38,015 nt of DNA from Hallerella porci (lineage in GTDB: Bacteria > Fibrobacterota > Fibrobacteria > Fibrobacterales > Fibrobacteraceae). Under the pieces are notes generated by a model, which ran no database searches, was not told the origin of the DNA, and was given only the letters and a program-made list of their open reading frames with translations. The DNA lies in NCBI RefSeq assembly GCF_003148885.1, contig NZ_QGHD01000025.1, positions 1 to 38,015 of the forward strand, written 5' to 3'. A program made the translations under genes and the position numbers. Each line of letters opens with the position of its first letter. Within the stretch, counting starts at the first letter, position 1. Shown here piece by piece: positions 1 to 8,641 of this stretch.

Positions 1-274
1 GGAACTGCTCCACGACGGACTCGTCCGATACGTTGCGGATGTGCTTCAGGATGATGAGCCCGGTCATGAGACGGATCGGCTTGTTCGGCGCACCCATTTT
101 GTCGTCAAACAGTTTCGAAAACTCGGTCTCGAACTTGTTCCAGTCAATCTTGTTCGCAAGAACGTAAAGGGGATGCTTGTGGTTCAACTGCTCCTCAAGG
201 GAACAGAAAAGGCTTGTCTGGGCGGAGGATTTTGGCGGTCTGTACATGGGAAAAATTGCAAGGTTTTCAGTCAT
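1..274 (-). CDS. IS5-type transposase, N-terminal part (runs off window)
   Basis: The minus strand from ATG at 274 encodes a start of the type MTENLAIFPMYRPPKSS, then a segment containing SLEEQLNHKHPLYVLANKI and GLIILKHIRNVSDESVVEQF. This is the DUF772-type N-terminal helical domain of IS5-superfamily transposases. Only about 91 residues lie in the window and the catalytic DDE part is beyond base 1. The start codon sits in the loop of a 13-bp inverted repeat (described separately). It is an insertion sequence at the edge of the polysaccharide locus. The family is recognised by eye and the exact IS group is uncertain. Confidence 0.8.
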   Translation of the reverse strand, partial: MTENLAIFPMYRPPKSSAQTSLFCSLEEQLNHKHPLYVLANKIDWNKFETEFSKLFDDKMGAPNKPIRLMTGLIILKHIRNVSDESVVEQF

Positions 275-294
275 ATTTTAGAAAACCTTGCAAT
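255..294 (-). promoter_or_regulatory. Inverted repeat enclosing the transposase start codon
   Basis: The arms TTGCAAGGTTTTC and GAAAACCTTGCAA pair perfectly around a 12-base loop that contains the ATG at 274. The only Shine-Dalgarno-like bases (AAGG) are in the stem. In RNA this would hide the initiation region, a known way for insertion sequences to avoid translation from read-through transcripts. The function is inferred. Confidence 0.5.
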
Positions 295-948
295 ATTTTC
301 ACAGGGTAGAAATCAATTTTTCCCAATAGTTATGCGGGCTGGGCGGGATTTTAAGGGACGCCTATCTATCCAATTTTTTAGAAGCGTTTGCCGGCGCGAA
401 AATTTACTTTTGCTGGATTTGGATTTTTTTACATCATCCGGAAATACCTCATTAGAACAGGTATTTTTTCCTATCTCTTTTGGCAATTTTTGTAGCGGGC
501 TGGGGAGTATTCTTCGACGCAGCATTCTCCATGACGCTAAACGCTTCATTCGGCATCGCCAAATTTACTGGTGGGGAATTTTACTATTCTTCGTGATTCC
601 CGTCTTCGCCAACAGCCTTGACCGGATATTTTTCAAAAAAGCCTTTGAACAAGGCGGACAAAAGCTGTCCGGCATCATCCTGTTAATAACCCTGGCATCA
701 TTTTGTTCATCCTCTTTACTTTAGGGAATTTGCAAGAGCGGATTTCCATTTTTATTCTGCAATTTTAAAAATTCAACTTTCTATCTTTTCCTTAAGTTTT
801 GGCAAGTTTTGTTCTCACTGGAAAGTTTTACTGCAACTTCATGTAAAGACGTGTGCTAGAGGCTAGATTAGCCTAAAATTTTTCAAACATACCAATCTGC
901 AAATAAACTAACATGTTGTCTTGAAGGAATCATCAAGAGTATACTGAT
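275..948. other. Gene-poor IS-flanking region
   Basis: No convincing gene is seen. A long open frame on the plus strand (to 724) reads antisense through the transposase and ends in a hydrophobic stretch (ILLFFVIPVF, SGIILLITLASF). That stretch could be the remnant of a membrane protein tail, but it matches nothing I can name. The right IS end is not recognisable. Bases 831-846 resemble the pilin-cassette seed but no pilin sequence follows. Confidence 0.4.
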
Positions 949-1160
949 ATGTACAATCCGCTCCGGTTCCTCGACCTTTCGAACAATTATGCCCGGTTTT
1001 CCAAGAGGTAGCCCCTTTAGACAAAATTAACGCGATCATAAACAGGAACAGGTTCGACAGCGAGGGTATTTCCTTACGGACTATCGGGGAAGCGCAGGCA
1101 AAATGATGGGAAAAACGGTACGAAAAACCGAAATGAGGGCGTTCTATGCTATTTTTTAAG
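949..1160 (+). pseudogene. Decayed IS transposase N-terminal remnant
   Basis: From ATG 949 the sequence reads MYNPLRFLDL. After a 1-base frameshift near 980 it reads PLDKINAIINRNRF, then RTIGEAQAK, stop, WEKRYEKPK, stop, GR. This follows the usual start of a second IS5-like transposase type, in which this region runs into GRPP and FK motifs. There is one frameshift and two nonsense codons and no catalytic part, so it is dead. It is not the same family member as the transposase at 1-274. Confidence 0.6.
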
Positions 1161-1165
1161 TTTGC

Positions 1166-1178
1166 CTTTAATCTATAT
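1166..1178 (+). promoter_or_regulatory. Putative -10 region ahead of the wecE operon
   Basis: TTTAATCTATATT precedes the 48-codon open frame at 1188 and then wecE. Nearly the same string (TTAATCTATATT or GAATCTATATT) precedes the wzt copies at 8472 and 13226, which supports a local promoter consensus with TATATT as -10. No good -35 is seen. Confidence 0.35.
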
Positions 1179-1187
1179 TGACCTATT

Positions 1188-1334
1188 ATGCCGACACCCG
1201 CAAAAGAAGCGTCCCTTAAAACCACCCTATCCATTGGCCACTGCGCAGCCCCTAAACACCAGGAAGGATTATACGCAATTCAAGGTCGGGAAGGAGATGA
1301 AAATTTGCACATTGAAAATTTTAAACCTATATAG
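1188..1334 (+). CDS. Short open frame overlapping the wecE start (hypothetical)
   Basis: There are 48 codons from ATG 1188 to TAG 1332-1334. It lies just after a TATATT element and ends at the first base of a possible GTG start for wecE, with the ATG start of wecE five bases further on. The peptide (starting MPTPAKEASLKTT) has no recognised domain. It may be a leader peptide coupled to wecE, or the tail of a lost upstream gene of the polysaccharide operon. Weakly supported. Confidence 0.3.
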   Translation: MPTPAKEASLKTTLSIGHCAAPKHQEGLYAIQGREGDENLHIENFKPI

Positions 1335-1339
1335 TGGCT

Positions 1340-2473
1340 ATGAATGTTCCCTTTAACCAGCCCCCCTTTGTGGGACCCGAGATCGATTACGTAAAACAAG
1401 CTGTAGAAAGTGGCCGTATATGCGGAGACGGGCTTTTCAACCAAAAATGCCATGCTTGGCTAGAAGCAAAGACCGGAGCAGCCAGGGTTCTTCTCACTAC
1501 TAGTTGCACACACGCATTGGAAATGTCCGCCCTGCTGTGCAATATACAGCCCGGCGACGAAGTCGTTATGCCATCTTTCACCTTCGTAAGCACCGCCGAC
1601 GCATTCGCCATGCGGGGCGCCAAATGCGTATTTGTGGACATACGCCCCGACACCATGAACCTAGACGAAAAGTTACTGGAAGAGGCTATCACTGATAAGA
1701 CAAAGGCAATTGTTCCAGTACATTACGCGGGTGTGGCTTGCGAAATGGATACAATCAACGCCATTGCAAAAAAACACAACCTATTTGTTATAGAGGACGC
1801 AGCCCAAGGAATGATGGCCTCTTACAAGAACAAAAGCCTGGGGACCCTCGGTGATTTCGGCTGTTACAGTTTTCACGAGACTAAAAACTACAGCATGGGA
1901 GAAGGCGGCGCGATCCTTATATCCGACAAAAAATACGCCGACCATGCAGAAATCATCCGGGAGAAGGGAACCAACCGGGTGCAGTTCCACCGAGGCGAAG
2001 TTGACAAATATACTTGGGTGGAACTGGGTTCCAGCTACCTGCCCAGCGAATTGAACGCAGCCTATCTTTACGCCGAACTGGAAAATGCCCAGAGGATTTT
2101 CGACAACCGCATGGCCAGCTGGAATAGCTACCGAGAACGCCTGCAATGTCTAGCCAACGCAGGGGATCTGCAGCTACCCTACATTCCTGAGGAATGCCAG
2201 CACAACGCTCATATGTTCTACCTGAAGGTTGCGGATTTAAAGACCCGTACAGCCCTCATCGCTCATTTGATGAAAAATGGAATCTTGGCGGTGTTCCACT
2301 ACGTGCCGTTGCATTCCGCGCCTGCGGGCAAGCGATTCGGACGATTCTCAGGCGAAGACCGCTACACTACTCAAGAAAGCGATAGATTGCTCAGATTGCC
2401 CATGTTCTACGGGCTCAAGCAAAGCGACCTGGAATTCGTGTGCGACAAGGTAAAGGAATTTTTCTGGAAATAG
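1340..2473 (+). CDS. wecE: dTDP-4-amino-4,6-dideoxygalactose transaminase (WecE/RffA)
   Basis: A PLP-dependent aminotransferase of the DegT/DnrJ/EryC1 family that converts dTDP-4-keto-6-deoxyglucose to dTDP-4-amino-4,6-dideoxygalactose (dTDP-Fuc4N), the precursor of Fuc4NAc in O-antigens and ECA. The 377-residue product is collinear with E. coli WecE over its length. It shares FNxPP near residue 6, the PSFTFVSTA block (79-87), VHYAGVACEMDTI (127-139), EDAAQG (152-157) and the PLP lysine in SFHETKNY (K182). The C-terminal GEDRYTT/ES and RLLRLPMFY blocks are present. ATG 1340 is preferred over an in-frame GTG at 1334 because MNVPFNQPP aligns with the E. coli start. It is first of a co-directional run with the ATP-grasp gene. 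Confidence 0.93.
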   Translation: MNVPFNQPPFVGPEIDYVKQAVESGRICGDGLFNQKCHAWLEAKTGAARVLLTTSCTHALEMSALLCNIQPGDEVVMPSFTFVSTADAFAMRGAKCVFVDIRPDTMNLDEKLLEEAITDKTKAIVPVHYAGVACEMDTINAIAKKHNLFVIEDAAQGMMASYKNKSLGTLGDFGCYSFHETKNYSMGEGGAILISDKKYADHAEIIREKGTNRVQFHRGEVDKYTWVELGSSYLPSELNAAYLYAELENAQRIFDNRMASWNSYRERLQCLANAGDLQLPYIPEECQHNAHMFYLKVADLKTRTALIAHLMKNGILAVFHYVPLHSAPAGKRFGRFSGEDRYTTQESDRLLRLPMFYGLKQSDLEFVCDKVKEFFWK

Positions 2474-2491
2474 GGATTGCACCATTTGAAA

Positions 2492-3751
2492 ATGAACAGT
2501 AAAACTCAAAAGAAAATGCTTCTTCTCGGTGGCGGGCATGCCGAAATCCCGCTGATTCAGGCTGCAAAGGCTCTGGGATGGTACGTGATTACCACCGGGA
2601 ACGCCAGAGAGGGCCTGGGCCACCCCTACGCCGACAAGAACGTTTTCGCCGACTTTAGCGACAAGGAAAAGATGCTGGAACTGGCCCGCCGAGAAAACGT
2701 ACAAGCGGTGTGCTCCGGCTGTAACGATTTTGCCCTGCTTTCTACGGTTTACGTTTGCGAAAAATTGGGACTTCCCGGCCACGATTCTTACGCAACATCG
2801 CTAAAACTCCACCACAAAGATAAGTACCGAGCCTTGGCCACACGTCTCGACATTCCTACGCCTCGGGCCATTACAGTTACCACAACCGACGCTGACAATA
2901 ACTTTGCCGATTTTGAAGCTGCCGTCGCGGGAGGCAACACAGCATTCAACGGAACAACCCTTACGTTCCCTCTTATAATCAAGCCCGTAGACCTCACCGG
3001 CGGCAAAGGCATTCACCGAGTCGCGACCATCGAAGAAGCCAGGACCGCCTACAAAGATGCCGCCAGCCGCACCCGGCAAGACCACATTGTTGTAGAAGAA
3101 TTCGTACAAGGGACCAACCACGGGTTTTCAGCCATGCTGGTCAAAGGCAAAGTAGCCTTTGCCTTCGCCGACAACGAACAATATTATATCAACAAGTACA
3201 TGGTCTCGGGAGCGAACTCGCCTAGCTCCACATCTGTCGCGAGCCTCGCGAAACTTCGGGACTATAGCGAACACATTGCCAAAGAACTTCATCTAGTCGA
3301 TGGCATTCTGCACATCCAGTACATCGAGAAAGCCGACGGCACTCCCGTCATTATTGAAATTTGCCGACGCCCTCCGGGAGATTTGTACATAAAGTTTGTC
3401 AAATACGCCACCGGCGTGGACTACCCGAAATTTATCATTATGGCCGAAACCGGCATGGATATTTCCAGCATTGCCGACGTGCCTAGCAATGGATTCTGGT
3501 TGCGTCATTGTCTTATGGCAGACAGGCAGGCCGGCGAAAACGGATGCAAGGGAATTGTTCGAAATGTACTTTTCGCTCCGGAAATTGAACAAAACATCGT
3601 AGAAAAATTCCTTTGGTACAAACCCGGCGAAATAGTTGCAGACAAACTCATCTACAAGGCGGGAATCGTCTTCTTCAAGTTCGAGACCTTGGAAGAAATG
3701 CAGGACAAAACCGCCCGCATGACAGAACTCGCCAAGGTCATTGTGGAATAA
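2492..3751 (+). CDS. ATP-grasp ligase of the polysaccharide cluster
   Basis: About 419 residues. The N-terminal Rossmann-like part begins KKMLLLGGGHAEIPLIQAA, followed by an ATP-grasp fold with LHHKDKYRALA, PLIIKPVDLTGGKGIHRV (the ATP-binding lysine and glycine loop), VVEEFVQG, and the metal-binding end of the fold in PVIIEICRRPPGD. Relatives are carbamoyl-phosphate-synthase-large-subunit-like ATP-grasp enzymes, which join an acid to an amine. Next to wecE it could acylate or aminoacylate the amino sugar, but that is inference. ATG 2492 is chosen; an in-frame TTG at 2477 is an alternative. It starts 18 bases after wecE. Confidence 0.82.
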   Translation: MNSKTQKKMLLLGGGHAEIPLIQAAKALGWYVITTGNAREGLGHPYADKNVFADFSDKEKMLELARRENVQAVCSGCNDFALLSTVYVCEKLGLPGHDSYATSLKLHHKDKYRALATRLDIPTPRAITVTTTDADNNFADFEAAVAGGNTAFNGTTLTFPLIIKPVDLTGGKGIHRVATIEEARTAYKDAASRTRQDHIVVEEFVQGTNHGFSAMLVKGKVAFAFADNEQYYINKYMVSGANSPSSTSVASLAKLRDYSEHIAKELHLVDGILHIQYIEKADGTPVIIEICRRPPGDLYIKFVKYATGVDYPKFIIMAETGMDISSIADVPSNGFWLRHCLMADRQAGENGCKGIVRNVLFAPEIEQNIVEKFLWYKPGEIVADKLIYKAGIVFFKFETLEEMQDKTARMTELAKVIVE

Positions 3752-3969
3752 ACACCGTCTGCGCCACTTCGCTAGTCAGTTTTTTTTCTTCTTGGGACTT
3801 AGTCGCGACTGTTCGATAAAATTTCTATTTCCCACGGAACTTTGGGACTTGTTTTGAAATGCAATTGGAACGATAGTCAAAAAAATGACATATTCCAGAA
3901 TCGGCGGTCTCCTTTTTTGTTAGATTTCAAACTGATTCAAAAAGTTTTATCAGACACCAATAATTTCAA
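3752..3969 (+). other. Intergenic region, likely promoter for the oxidoreductase
   Basis: A 218-base AT-rich gap within an otherwise tight gene run. No ORF, hairpin terminator or repeat is obvious. A promoter for 3970 probably lies here, but no clear -35/-10 pair was found. Confidence 0.3.
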
Positions 3970-5103
3970 ATGATGAACAAGGAACCATACCAGATTGCGT
4001 TTATCGGGGGCGGTATCAACTCGGCCATCGGAGAAGTTCACAAGGCAGCAAGCCAGATGGATGGCCATTTTGAACTGGTGGCAGGGGCTTTCAGTACTCA
4101 CTTTAAAACCAATGTCGAAACGGCAACCGTCTGGGGAGTTTCTCCGGAACGCACTTATGGCAGCTATTGCGATCTGTTCCAATCCGAAAAAGGTAAGTTG
4201 GATGCCGTCGTGGTATTAGCCCCTACCGACCTGCATAAAGACATCGTCATCGGTGCGCTCCGTGCCGGGTTCCCCGTAATTTGCGAAAAGTCCCTAGCCA
4301 CCAGCGTGGCTGAAGGCGAAGCCATCGCAAAAGTCGTGGCCGAAACCAAAGGGTTCTTCTGCACTACCTACAACTACACCGGTTATCCCATGATTCGGGA
4401 ACTGAAACAGTTCATAGCCGACGGCAAATTGGGCAAAATCCAGCAGGTGCAGGTGGAAATGCCCCAAGAAGGCTTTATGCGGCTAGGATCCAACAACGAA
4501 CCGCCTAAGCCCCAGAGCTGGCGTCTAAAAGACACCGTGATTCCAAAAATTTCCCTGGATTTGGGGAGTCACCTCCATAACATGATTTATTTCTTAACCG
4601 GAGAAAAGCCGGAGCGCATCGTGGCCGACCAGACCACCTTCGGCTTGTTCCGCCAGATTGTGGATAACGTAGGAGTTCTGGTCCAATACACCAACGGCGT
4701 TCGGGCTCAGATGTGGTTCAGCAAAACGGCTCTCGGCAACCGCAACGGCCTTCGCATTCGGGTGTATGGCAGCGAAGGCAGTGCCGAATGGTTTCAGCTA
4801 GAACCGGAAACCCTAAAAACCTGCGATATCCGGGGCAACGTATGTCTGCGGGACCGCACAGGCGACGTGAAAATCGCCAACCAGCAGCGTTACAATCGTT
4901 TCAAGGCGGGCCACCCCGCAGGCTTTATCGAGGCATTCGCCAATTACTACAAGGACATCGCCGATTGCCTAGGACAATATTTCGCCACCGGTAGCTTTAC
5001 AAGCCAGTATGTCTGCGGCATCCGCACCTCGCTCGAGGGACTCTCCATGATGCAGGCCGCCGCCAAGTCCGCCCAGAGCAGCAAATGGGAACTGGTACAA
5101 TAA
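3970..5103 (+). CDS. Gfo/Idh/MocA family oxidoreductase
   Basis: A 377-residue NAD(P)-dependent sugar dehydrogenase-like protein. The N-terminal Rossmann fold starts QIAFIGGGINSAIGEVH, with VVVLAPTDLHKD and FPVICEKSLA (the position of the family EKP motif, here EKS). The C-terminal sheet domain has LDLGSHLHNMIYF, matching the D-x-G-x-H-x-x-D region with Asn in the last place. These enzymes oxidise or reduce nucleotide sugars in O-antigen pathways; the substrate is not predictable. ATG 3970 and ATG 3973 are adjacent and equivalent. It is followed after 11 bases by the glycosyltransferase at 5115. Confidence 0.88.
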   Translation: MMNKEPYQIAFIGGGINSAIGEVHKAASQMDGHFELVAGAFSTHFKTNVETATVWGVSPERTYGSYCDLFQSEKGKLDAVVVLAPTDLHKDIVIGALRAGFPVICEKSLATSVAEGEAIAKVVAETKGFFCTTYNYTGYPMIRELKQFIADGKLGKIQQVQVEMPQEGFMRLGSNNEPPKPQSWRLKDTVIPKISLDLGSHLHNMIYFLTGEKPERIVADQTTFGLFRQIVDNVGVLVQYTNGVRAQMWFSKTALGNRNGLRIRVYGSEGSAEWFQLEPETLKTCDIRGNVCLRDRTGDVKIANQQRYNRFKAGHPAGFIEAFANYYKDIADCLGQYFATGSFTSQYVCGIRTSLEGLSMMQAAAKSAQSSKWELVQ

Positions 5104-5114
5104 GGAAATCCTAA

Positions 5115-6053
5115 ATGAAAATTTCTTTCGTAATTCCCTGCTACCGCAGCGAAAAGACCATCGAAACCGTGGTAAATGAAATTTGCGCCACCGTGCAAAA
5201 TCAAAACGCAAAATCCAAAGATGGCCGCATTTTCGATTACGAAATCGTCTTGGTAAACGATTGCAGTCCGGACGGAGTTTGGGAAAAAATCAAAAAGCTT
5301 GCAAGCGCAGACGAAAAAATCAAAGGCATTTGCCTCGCTAAGAATTTCGGGCAGCATAACGCACTAATGGCTGGCTATGCAGAATCCTCTGGCGATTACG
5401 TGATAAGCCTTGACGATGACGGACAGACCCCGGCAAGCGAAAGCTTTAAGCTCGTCAACAAACTCGAAGAAGGCTTTGACGTTGTTTACGGCTATTACGA
5501 ACATTCGGCTCAGCACCTGTTCCGCCGCTTTGGAAGCTGGGTCAACAAAAAAATGGCGGAAGCGATCATCGGGCAGCCGAAAACTTTGAAGACGACGAGC
5601 TTCTTTATCATGAAGCAATTCATCGCAAAAGAGATTGTGCAGTACCCGAACCCATTCCCGTACATCAGCGGGCTCGTTTTTAGAGCGACCAAAAATTTGG
5701 GGAACGTCGCCGTAAGCCATCGCCACCGTTTGCAGGGCGAATCCGGCTATACAATCGCCGGATTGATTGGACTTTGGGTGAACGGTTTTACCGCCTTCTC
5801 TGTAAAACCTTTGCGCGCCGCCACGTTCATCGGCATCCTTTGCGCGATCATTGGATTTGCAGCAGGCCTTTTTGTAATCTACGAAAAAATAACGGTCGCA
5901 GCTGCGCCGATCGGTTACGCAAGCCTTCTCTCGACGCTTTTGTTTGTCGGCGGCATGATCATGTTCCTGCTCGGTCTCATCGGCGAATACGTGGGCCGCG
6001 TTTATATTTGCATCAATCAGGCTCCGCAGTACGTGATTCGGGAAAAAGTGTAA
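5115..6053 (+). CDS. Membrane-anchored GT2 glycosyltransferase (ArnC/DPM1-like)
   Basis: 312 residues. The N-terminal GT-A fold has ISFVIPCYRSEKTI, VLVNDCSPDG, GICLAKNFGQHNALMAGY and the metal-binding YVISLDDDGQTP. The C-terminus has two hydrophobic hairpin helices around residues 230-260 and 268-293, as in polyprenyl-phosphate sugar transferases such as ArnC or GtrB. It probably loads a sugar onto undecaprenyl phosphate or decorates the glycan. RBS-like AAGGAA is seen at 5102-5107. It ends one base before the Wzm permease gene, so the two are translationally linked. Confidence 0.9.
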   Translation: MKISFVIPCYRSEKTIETVVNEICATVQNQNAKSKDGRIFDYEIVLVNDCSPDGVWEKIKKLASADEKIKGICLAKNFGQHNALMAGYAESSGDYVISLDDDGQTPASESFKLVNKLEEGFDVVYGYYEHSAQHLFRRFGSWVNKKMAEAIIGQPKTLKTTSFFIMKQFIAKEIVQYPNPFPYISGLVFRATKNLGNVAVSHRHRLQGESGYTIAGLIGLWVNGFTAFSVKPLRAATFIGILCAIIGFAAGLFVIYEKITVAAAPIGYASLLSTLLFVGGMIMFLLGLIGEYVGRVYICINQAPQYVIREKV

Positions 6054-6054
6054 A

Positions 6055-6912
6055 ATGGCAGAACTGCAGAACAACTGGACAACCGTCATTAAGCCGAAAA
6101 CGAGTCTGTTGAGCGTCGACTTTCACGAACTCTGGCAGTACCGCGATTTGTACCGCATGTTCGTCAAGCGCGACATTGTGACGTGGTATAAGCAGACAAT
6201 CCTTGGACCGCTTTGGTTCTTTATCCAGCCGATTATGACGACGATTATGTTCATGGTTGTTTTCGGCGGGATTGCAAAGATCAGTACCGACGGACTTCCG
6301 CAACCGCTGTTCTATTTGGCGGGAATTTGCCTTTGGCAGTATTTTGCCGAAAGCTTAAATCAAACGAGTAAAACATTCATCGATAATGCGAATGTTTTTG
6401 GAAAGGTTTATTTTCCACGTTTGGTCGTTCCCATGGCGACCGTGACGAGCAATCTGGTGCGCCTTGCGATTCAGATGGGGCTCTTCTTTTTGGTGTTCGC
6501 GTATTACATGTTTTTTACCGATGCGCCTGTGCACCCGAACCTGTATTTGCTTTTGACGCCGATTCTGATTTTAATCCTTGCCGAGCTTGCACTCGGATTC
6601 GGTGTGCTGTTCAGCAGTCTCACTACCAAATACCGCGACCTTACTTTTTTGCTGACTTTTATTGTGCAACTTTGGATGTACGCAACGCCCGTGATTTACC
6701 CGCTCAGCACCATCGAAAATCCAAAGCTCAAATTGCTGATGCAGGCGAATCCGCTCACAAGCATCATGGAAACATTTAAGTTCGGCATGCTTGGCGTCGG
6801 CGAATTCAGCTGGACCGCACTCGGTTACAGCGCAGGCTTTGCGGCTTTGCTTCTCGCCTTAGGCGTGATCGTATTCAACAAAATCCAAAGAACTTTTATG
6901 GACACGGTGTAA
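6055..6912 (+). CDS. wzm: ABC-2 type polysaccharide export permease (Wzm)
   Basis: 285 residues with a cytoplasmic N-terminus (FHELWQYRDLYRMFVKRDI, then YKQTILGPLWFFIQP, the ABC-2 export signature) and about six membrane segments ending with IVFNKIQRTFMD. This is the transmembrane half of O-antigen, teichoic-acid or capsule ABC exporters. Its ATPase, Wzt, normally lies directly downstream. Here the intact wzt is 8.8 kb away at 15695, because an accessory island has entered between them. The gene ends inside an inverted repeat shared with the convergent ATPase pseudogene. Confidence 0.92.
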   Translation: MAELQNNWTTVIKPKTSLLSVDFHELWQYRDLYRMFVKRDIVTWYKQTILGPLWFFIQPIMTTIMFMVVFGGIAKISTDGLPQPLFYLAGICLWQYFAESLNQTSKTFIDNANVFGKVYFPRLVVPMATVTSNLVRLAIQMGLFFLVFAYYMFFTDAPVHPNLYLLLTPILILILAELALGFGVLFSSLTTKYRDLTFLLTFIVQLWMYATPVIYPLSTIENPKLKLLMQANPLTSIMETFKFGMLGVGEFSWTALGYSAGFAALLLALGVIVFNKIQRTFMDTV

Positions 6913-6935
6913 AGTGGTGAAATTCGACCACTTTA
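6910..6935. terminator. Inverted repeat formed by two convergent stop codons
   Basis: TAAAGTGGT and ACCACTTTA form a perfect 9-bp stem around an 8-base loop. The first TAA is the stop of wzm on the plus strand, and the other end is the stop of the convergent ATPase pseudogene on the minus strand. There is no strong U-tract, so it is at best a weak bidirectional terminator. Confidence 0.45.
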
Positions 6936-8243
6936 AAGAAACATCGTAAAGTATATCGGCAAATACAAGACCGCACCTTTTTGCACCACATTAGGGCTAT
7001 TGGACAGCACGATTCCTTTTGCGTTCTCGTTCGTTTTGAGCAAGTTGTTGATTGCGCTATGAATCCTGTAGTCCCTGCCAGACTTCACCTCTATCGGGAC
7101 AACGGACAGCGAATCAAAATCGTCGATCAAGAAGTCCACTTCGCCCTTGTGCCGATTATCGTAATAGAAGAGTTTCTTCCCATGAGCCTTCAGTTCTTGC
7201 GCAACAACTGTTTCATAAACCGCCCCAAGATTAATACTGGGGACATCGTTCAGCACCGCAGAAATATTCGAGCCATACAGCACTCCGGTAAGGATGCCGA
7301 CGTCATTGAGATACAATTTCAGGAGATTCTTGGTTGAAGACTCGATCAAGGGGAACTTGACATCCGTTATTGCAGAAACTTCAAGCGCGACTCCCGCATT
7401 CGTCAGGTACTCAAATTCATCCTGATAGTTAGATAACCTGGCCGCCTTCTTGGATTCTATTTTATTCGCAACAATTCTCTTTTTCTTGTTTTCCATCATC
7501 GATGAAATCATGTCGTAAATCTTCCGGATTTTCAGCTTGTTTCAGGCATCATGCTTGCTGGCGTCGATTGCGTAGAATTCCTTTATGTCACTCTGTATCT
7601 TGCGAACCTTGACAATGTTTGATTCTTGGATGAACATATTCACGGCATCGGGCATGCCGCCAATCAGCAAGTACTTCTTGAACAAGTCCATCATCTTGGC
7701 ATGCATCGGCTCGTCAAGCCCGGCCTTGCTAAGGAACCTGTTCCTGATTCCTTGAATGGAGAATTCGTTGAATCCGTTCGCCCAAAGGAATTCCTCGAAA
7801 TCCAGCGGATACATGTGTTCCGTCTCGATGCTACCAATTGGAATGGAAGATGTCTTTGCCAAGGCAATACCCAAAAGTGAGCCACTAGCAATATACGTAA
7901 AGCGATCGCCCTGTTTCAAGAACTTGAGCAAGGTCAGCAAGTGGGGATATTCCTGGATTTCATCAAGAAAGACTAGCGTGTCCTTGGCGTCACCCATCTT
8001 GTTTCCGGCAAACATGCTCAAGCGCAAGTAGAAATCGTCAACATTCTTGACATCGGCAAATAAGCGACTATTTAGTGAATCTTCCCAAAGGTTCACCTCG
8101 ATATAGTTCTTGAAATGCTTTTGACCCATATGACGGATGATGAAAGACTAGCCTATTTGCCGTGCGCCATCAATCAGCAGAATCTTGTTTGACCCTGCCG
8201 TGAAATACTCTTCCAAACGTTTTTGAATCTTTCGGTATAGCAT
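6933..8243 (-). pseudogene. DUF4143 AAA ATPase with two in-frame nonsense codons
   Basis: One continuous minus-strand frame of 437 codons from ATG 8243. It has an N-terminal P-loop region (ILLIDGARQIG), Walker B (DTLVFLDEIQEYP), sensor (TYIASGSLLGI), the YPLDFEEFLWANG motif and a C-terminal DUF4143 part with a nuclease-like GEVDFLI and PIEVKSG. The frame is broken only by TAG at 8150-8148 (codon 32, exactly the Walker A lysine of G-K-S) and TGA at 7544-7542 (codon 234, where relatives have ENKLKI after DA). Both fit single substitutions (AAG to TAG, GAA to TGA). Such ATPases are common accessory genes of unknown role. A restart at ATG 8129 would lack the P-loop. Confidence 0.85.
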
Positions 8244-8330
8244 TTTTCAATCACTTTTTGCTATAAAAAAGTACACTTTTCAATCATTTTTAGCAATATT
8301 TTTCAACATTTTTCAATAAGAACGCCAACA
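8236..8330 (-). promoter_or_regulatory. TTGAAAAATG-type repeats upstream of the ATPase
   Basis: On the minus strand, TGATTGAAAA(A/G)TG occurs twice, the second overlapping the start codon at 8243, and TTGAAAAAT(G/A)T occurs twice more. The array suggests an autoregulatory operator. No protein partner is identified. Confidence 0.35.
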
Positions 8331-8451
8331 TTTCTACACATTTGTTCACTATCAAATATAATTTTGGAACACGTCATTATCAATACTTAAAGACAAAAAT
8401 TGGCCAAATTCGGCTATATAGCCCGCATTGGTTCGCCACTCGGCGACTTTG

Positions 8452-8471
8452 AATCTATATTACTCAACAAG
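8452..8471 (+). promoter_or_regulatory. wzt leader with TATATT, copy 1
   Basis: AATCTATATTACTCAACAAG stands directly before the ATG of wzt fragment 1 and is repeated exactly before fragment 2 (13206-13225). It is absent from the intact wzt at 15695. It probably is the original wzt promoter/leader. Confidence 0.5.
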
Positions 8472-8564
8472 ATGACCGCCATCGAGTTTGAAAACATCAG
8501 CAAGCAGTACCGCCTGGGGCTAGTGAGCACCGGGACACTCAGCCACGACCTGAACAGGTTTTGA
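8472..8564 (+). pseudogene. wzt 5' fragment, copy 1 (30 residues)
   Basis: The start [20 protein letters not shown] continues to HDLNRF and is nearly identical to the intact Wzt at 15695, then stops at TGA. The stop is created by a 79-bp insert placed inside the FW codons. After the insert, TGGCAGACCAA resumes the wzt sequence (W-Q-T-K) briefly before homology ends. It marks the left boundary of accessory cargo inside the export locus. Confidence 0.85.
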
Positions 8565-8641
8565 CGCCTACGGCGTCCGCCCCTTGGCTTGGCAATAAGA
8601 AAGAACAAGTTCTTTCTTGCTGCACTCGCTTTCGGGCTACT
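8563..8641. repeat. 79-bp palindrome-bearing insert within wzt copy 1
   Basis: The insert begins with the palindrome GACGCCTACGGCGTC (8563-8577). Further on is a second one, AAGAAAGAAC-AA-GTTCTTTCTT (8597-8618). wzt sequence lies on both sides. It looks like a small REP/MITE-like element; family unknown. Confidence 0.55.

Noticed and set aside
41..724. Long plus-strand open frame at the left edge
   Set aside because: Its first 230 bases are antisense to a clear transposase and the rest has no recognisable domain.
831..846. CTGCAACTTCATGTAA, one mismatch from the pilin-cassette seed on the minus strand
   Set aside because: The sequence after it has stops at once and no pilin similarity in any frame; most likely chance, though a dead cassette edge cannot be excluded.
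908..1234. Minus-strand frame with several cysteines resembling a small secreted protein
   Set aside because: The plus strand of the same DNA reads as a decayed transposase, which explains the open frame.
6933..8243. Recoding of TAG/TGA to rescue the ATPase frame
   Set aside because: TAG and TGA are ordinary stops of other genes here, and two unrelated stop types in one gene fit mutation better than recoding.
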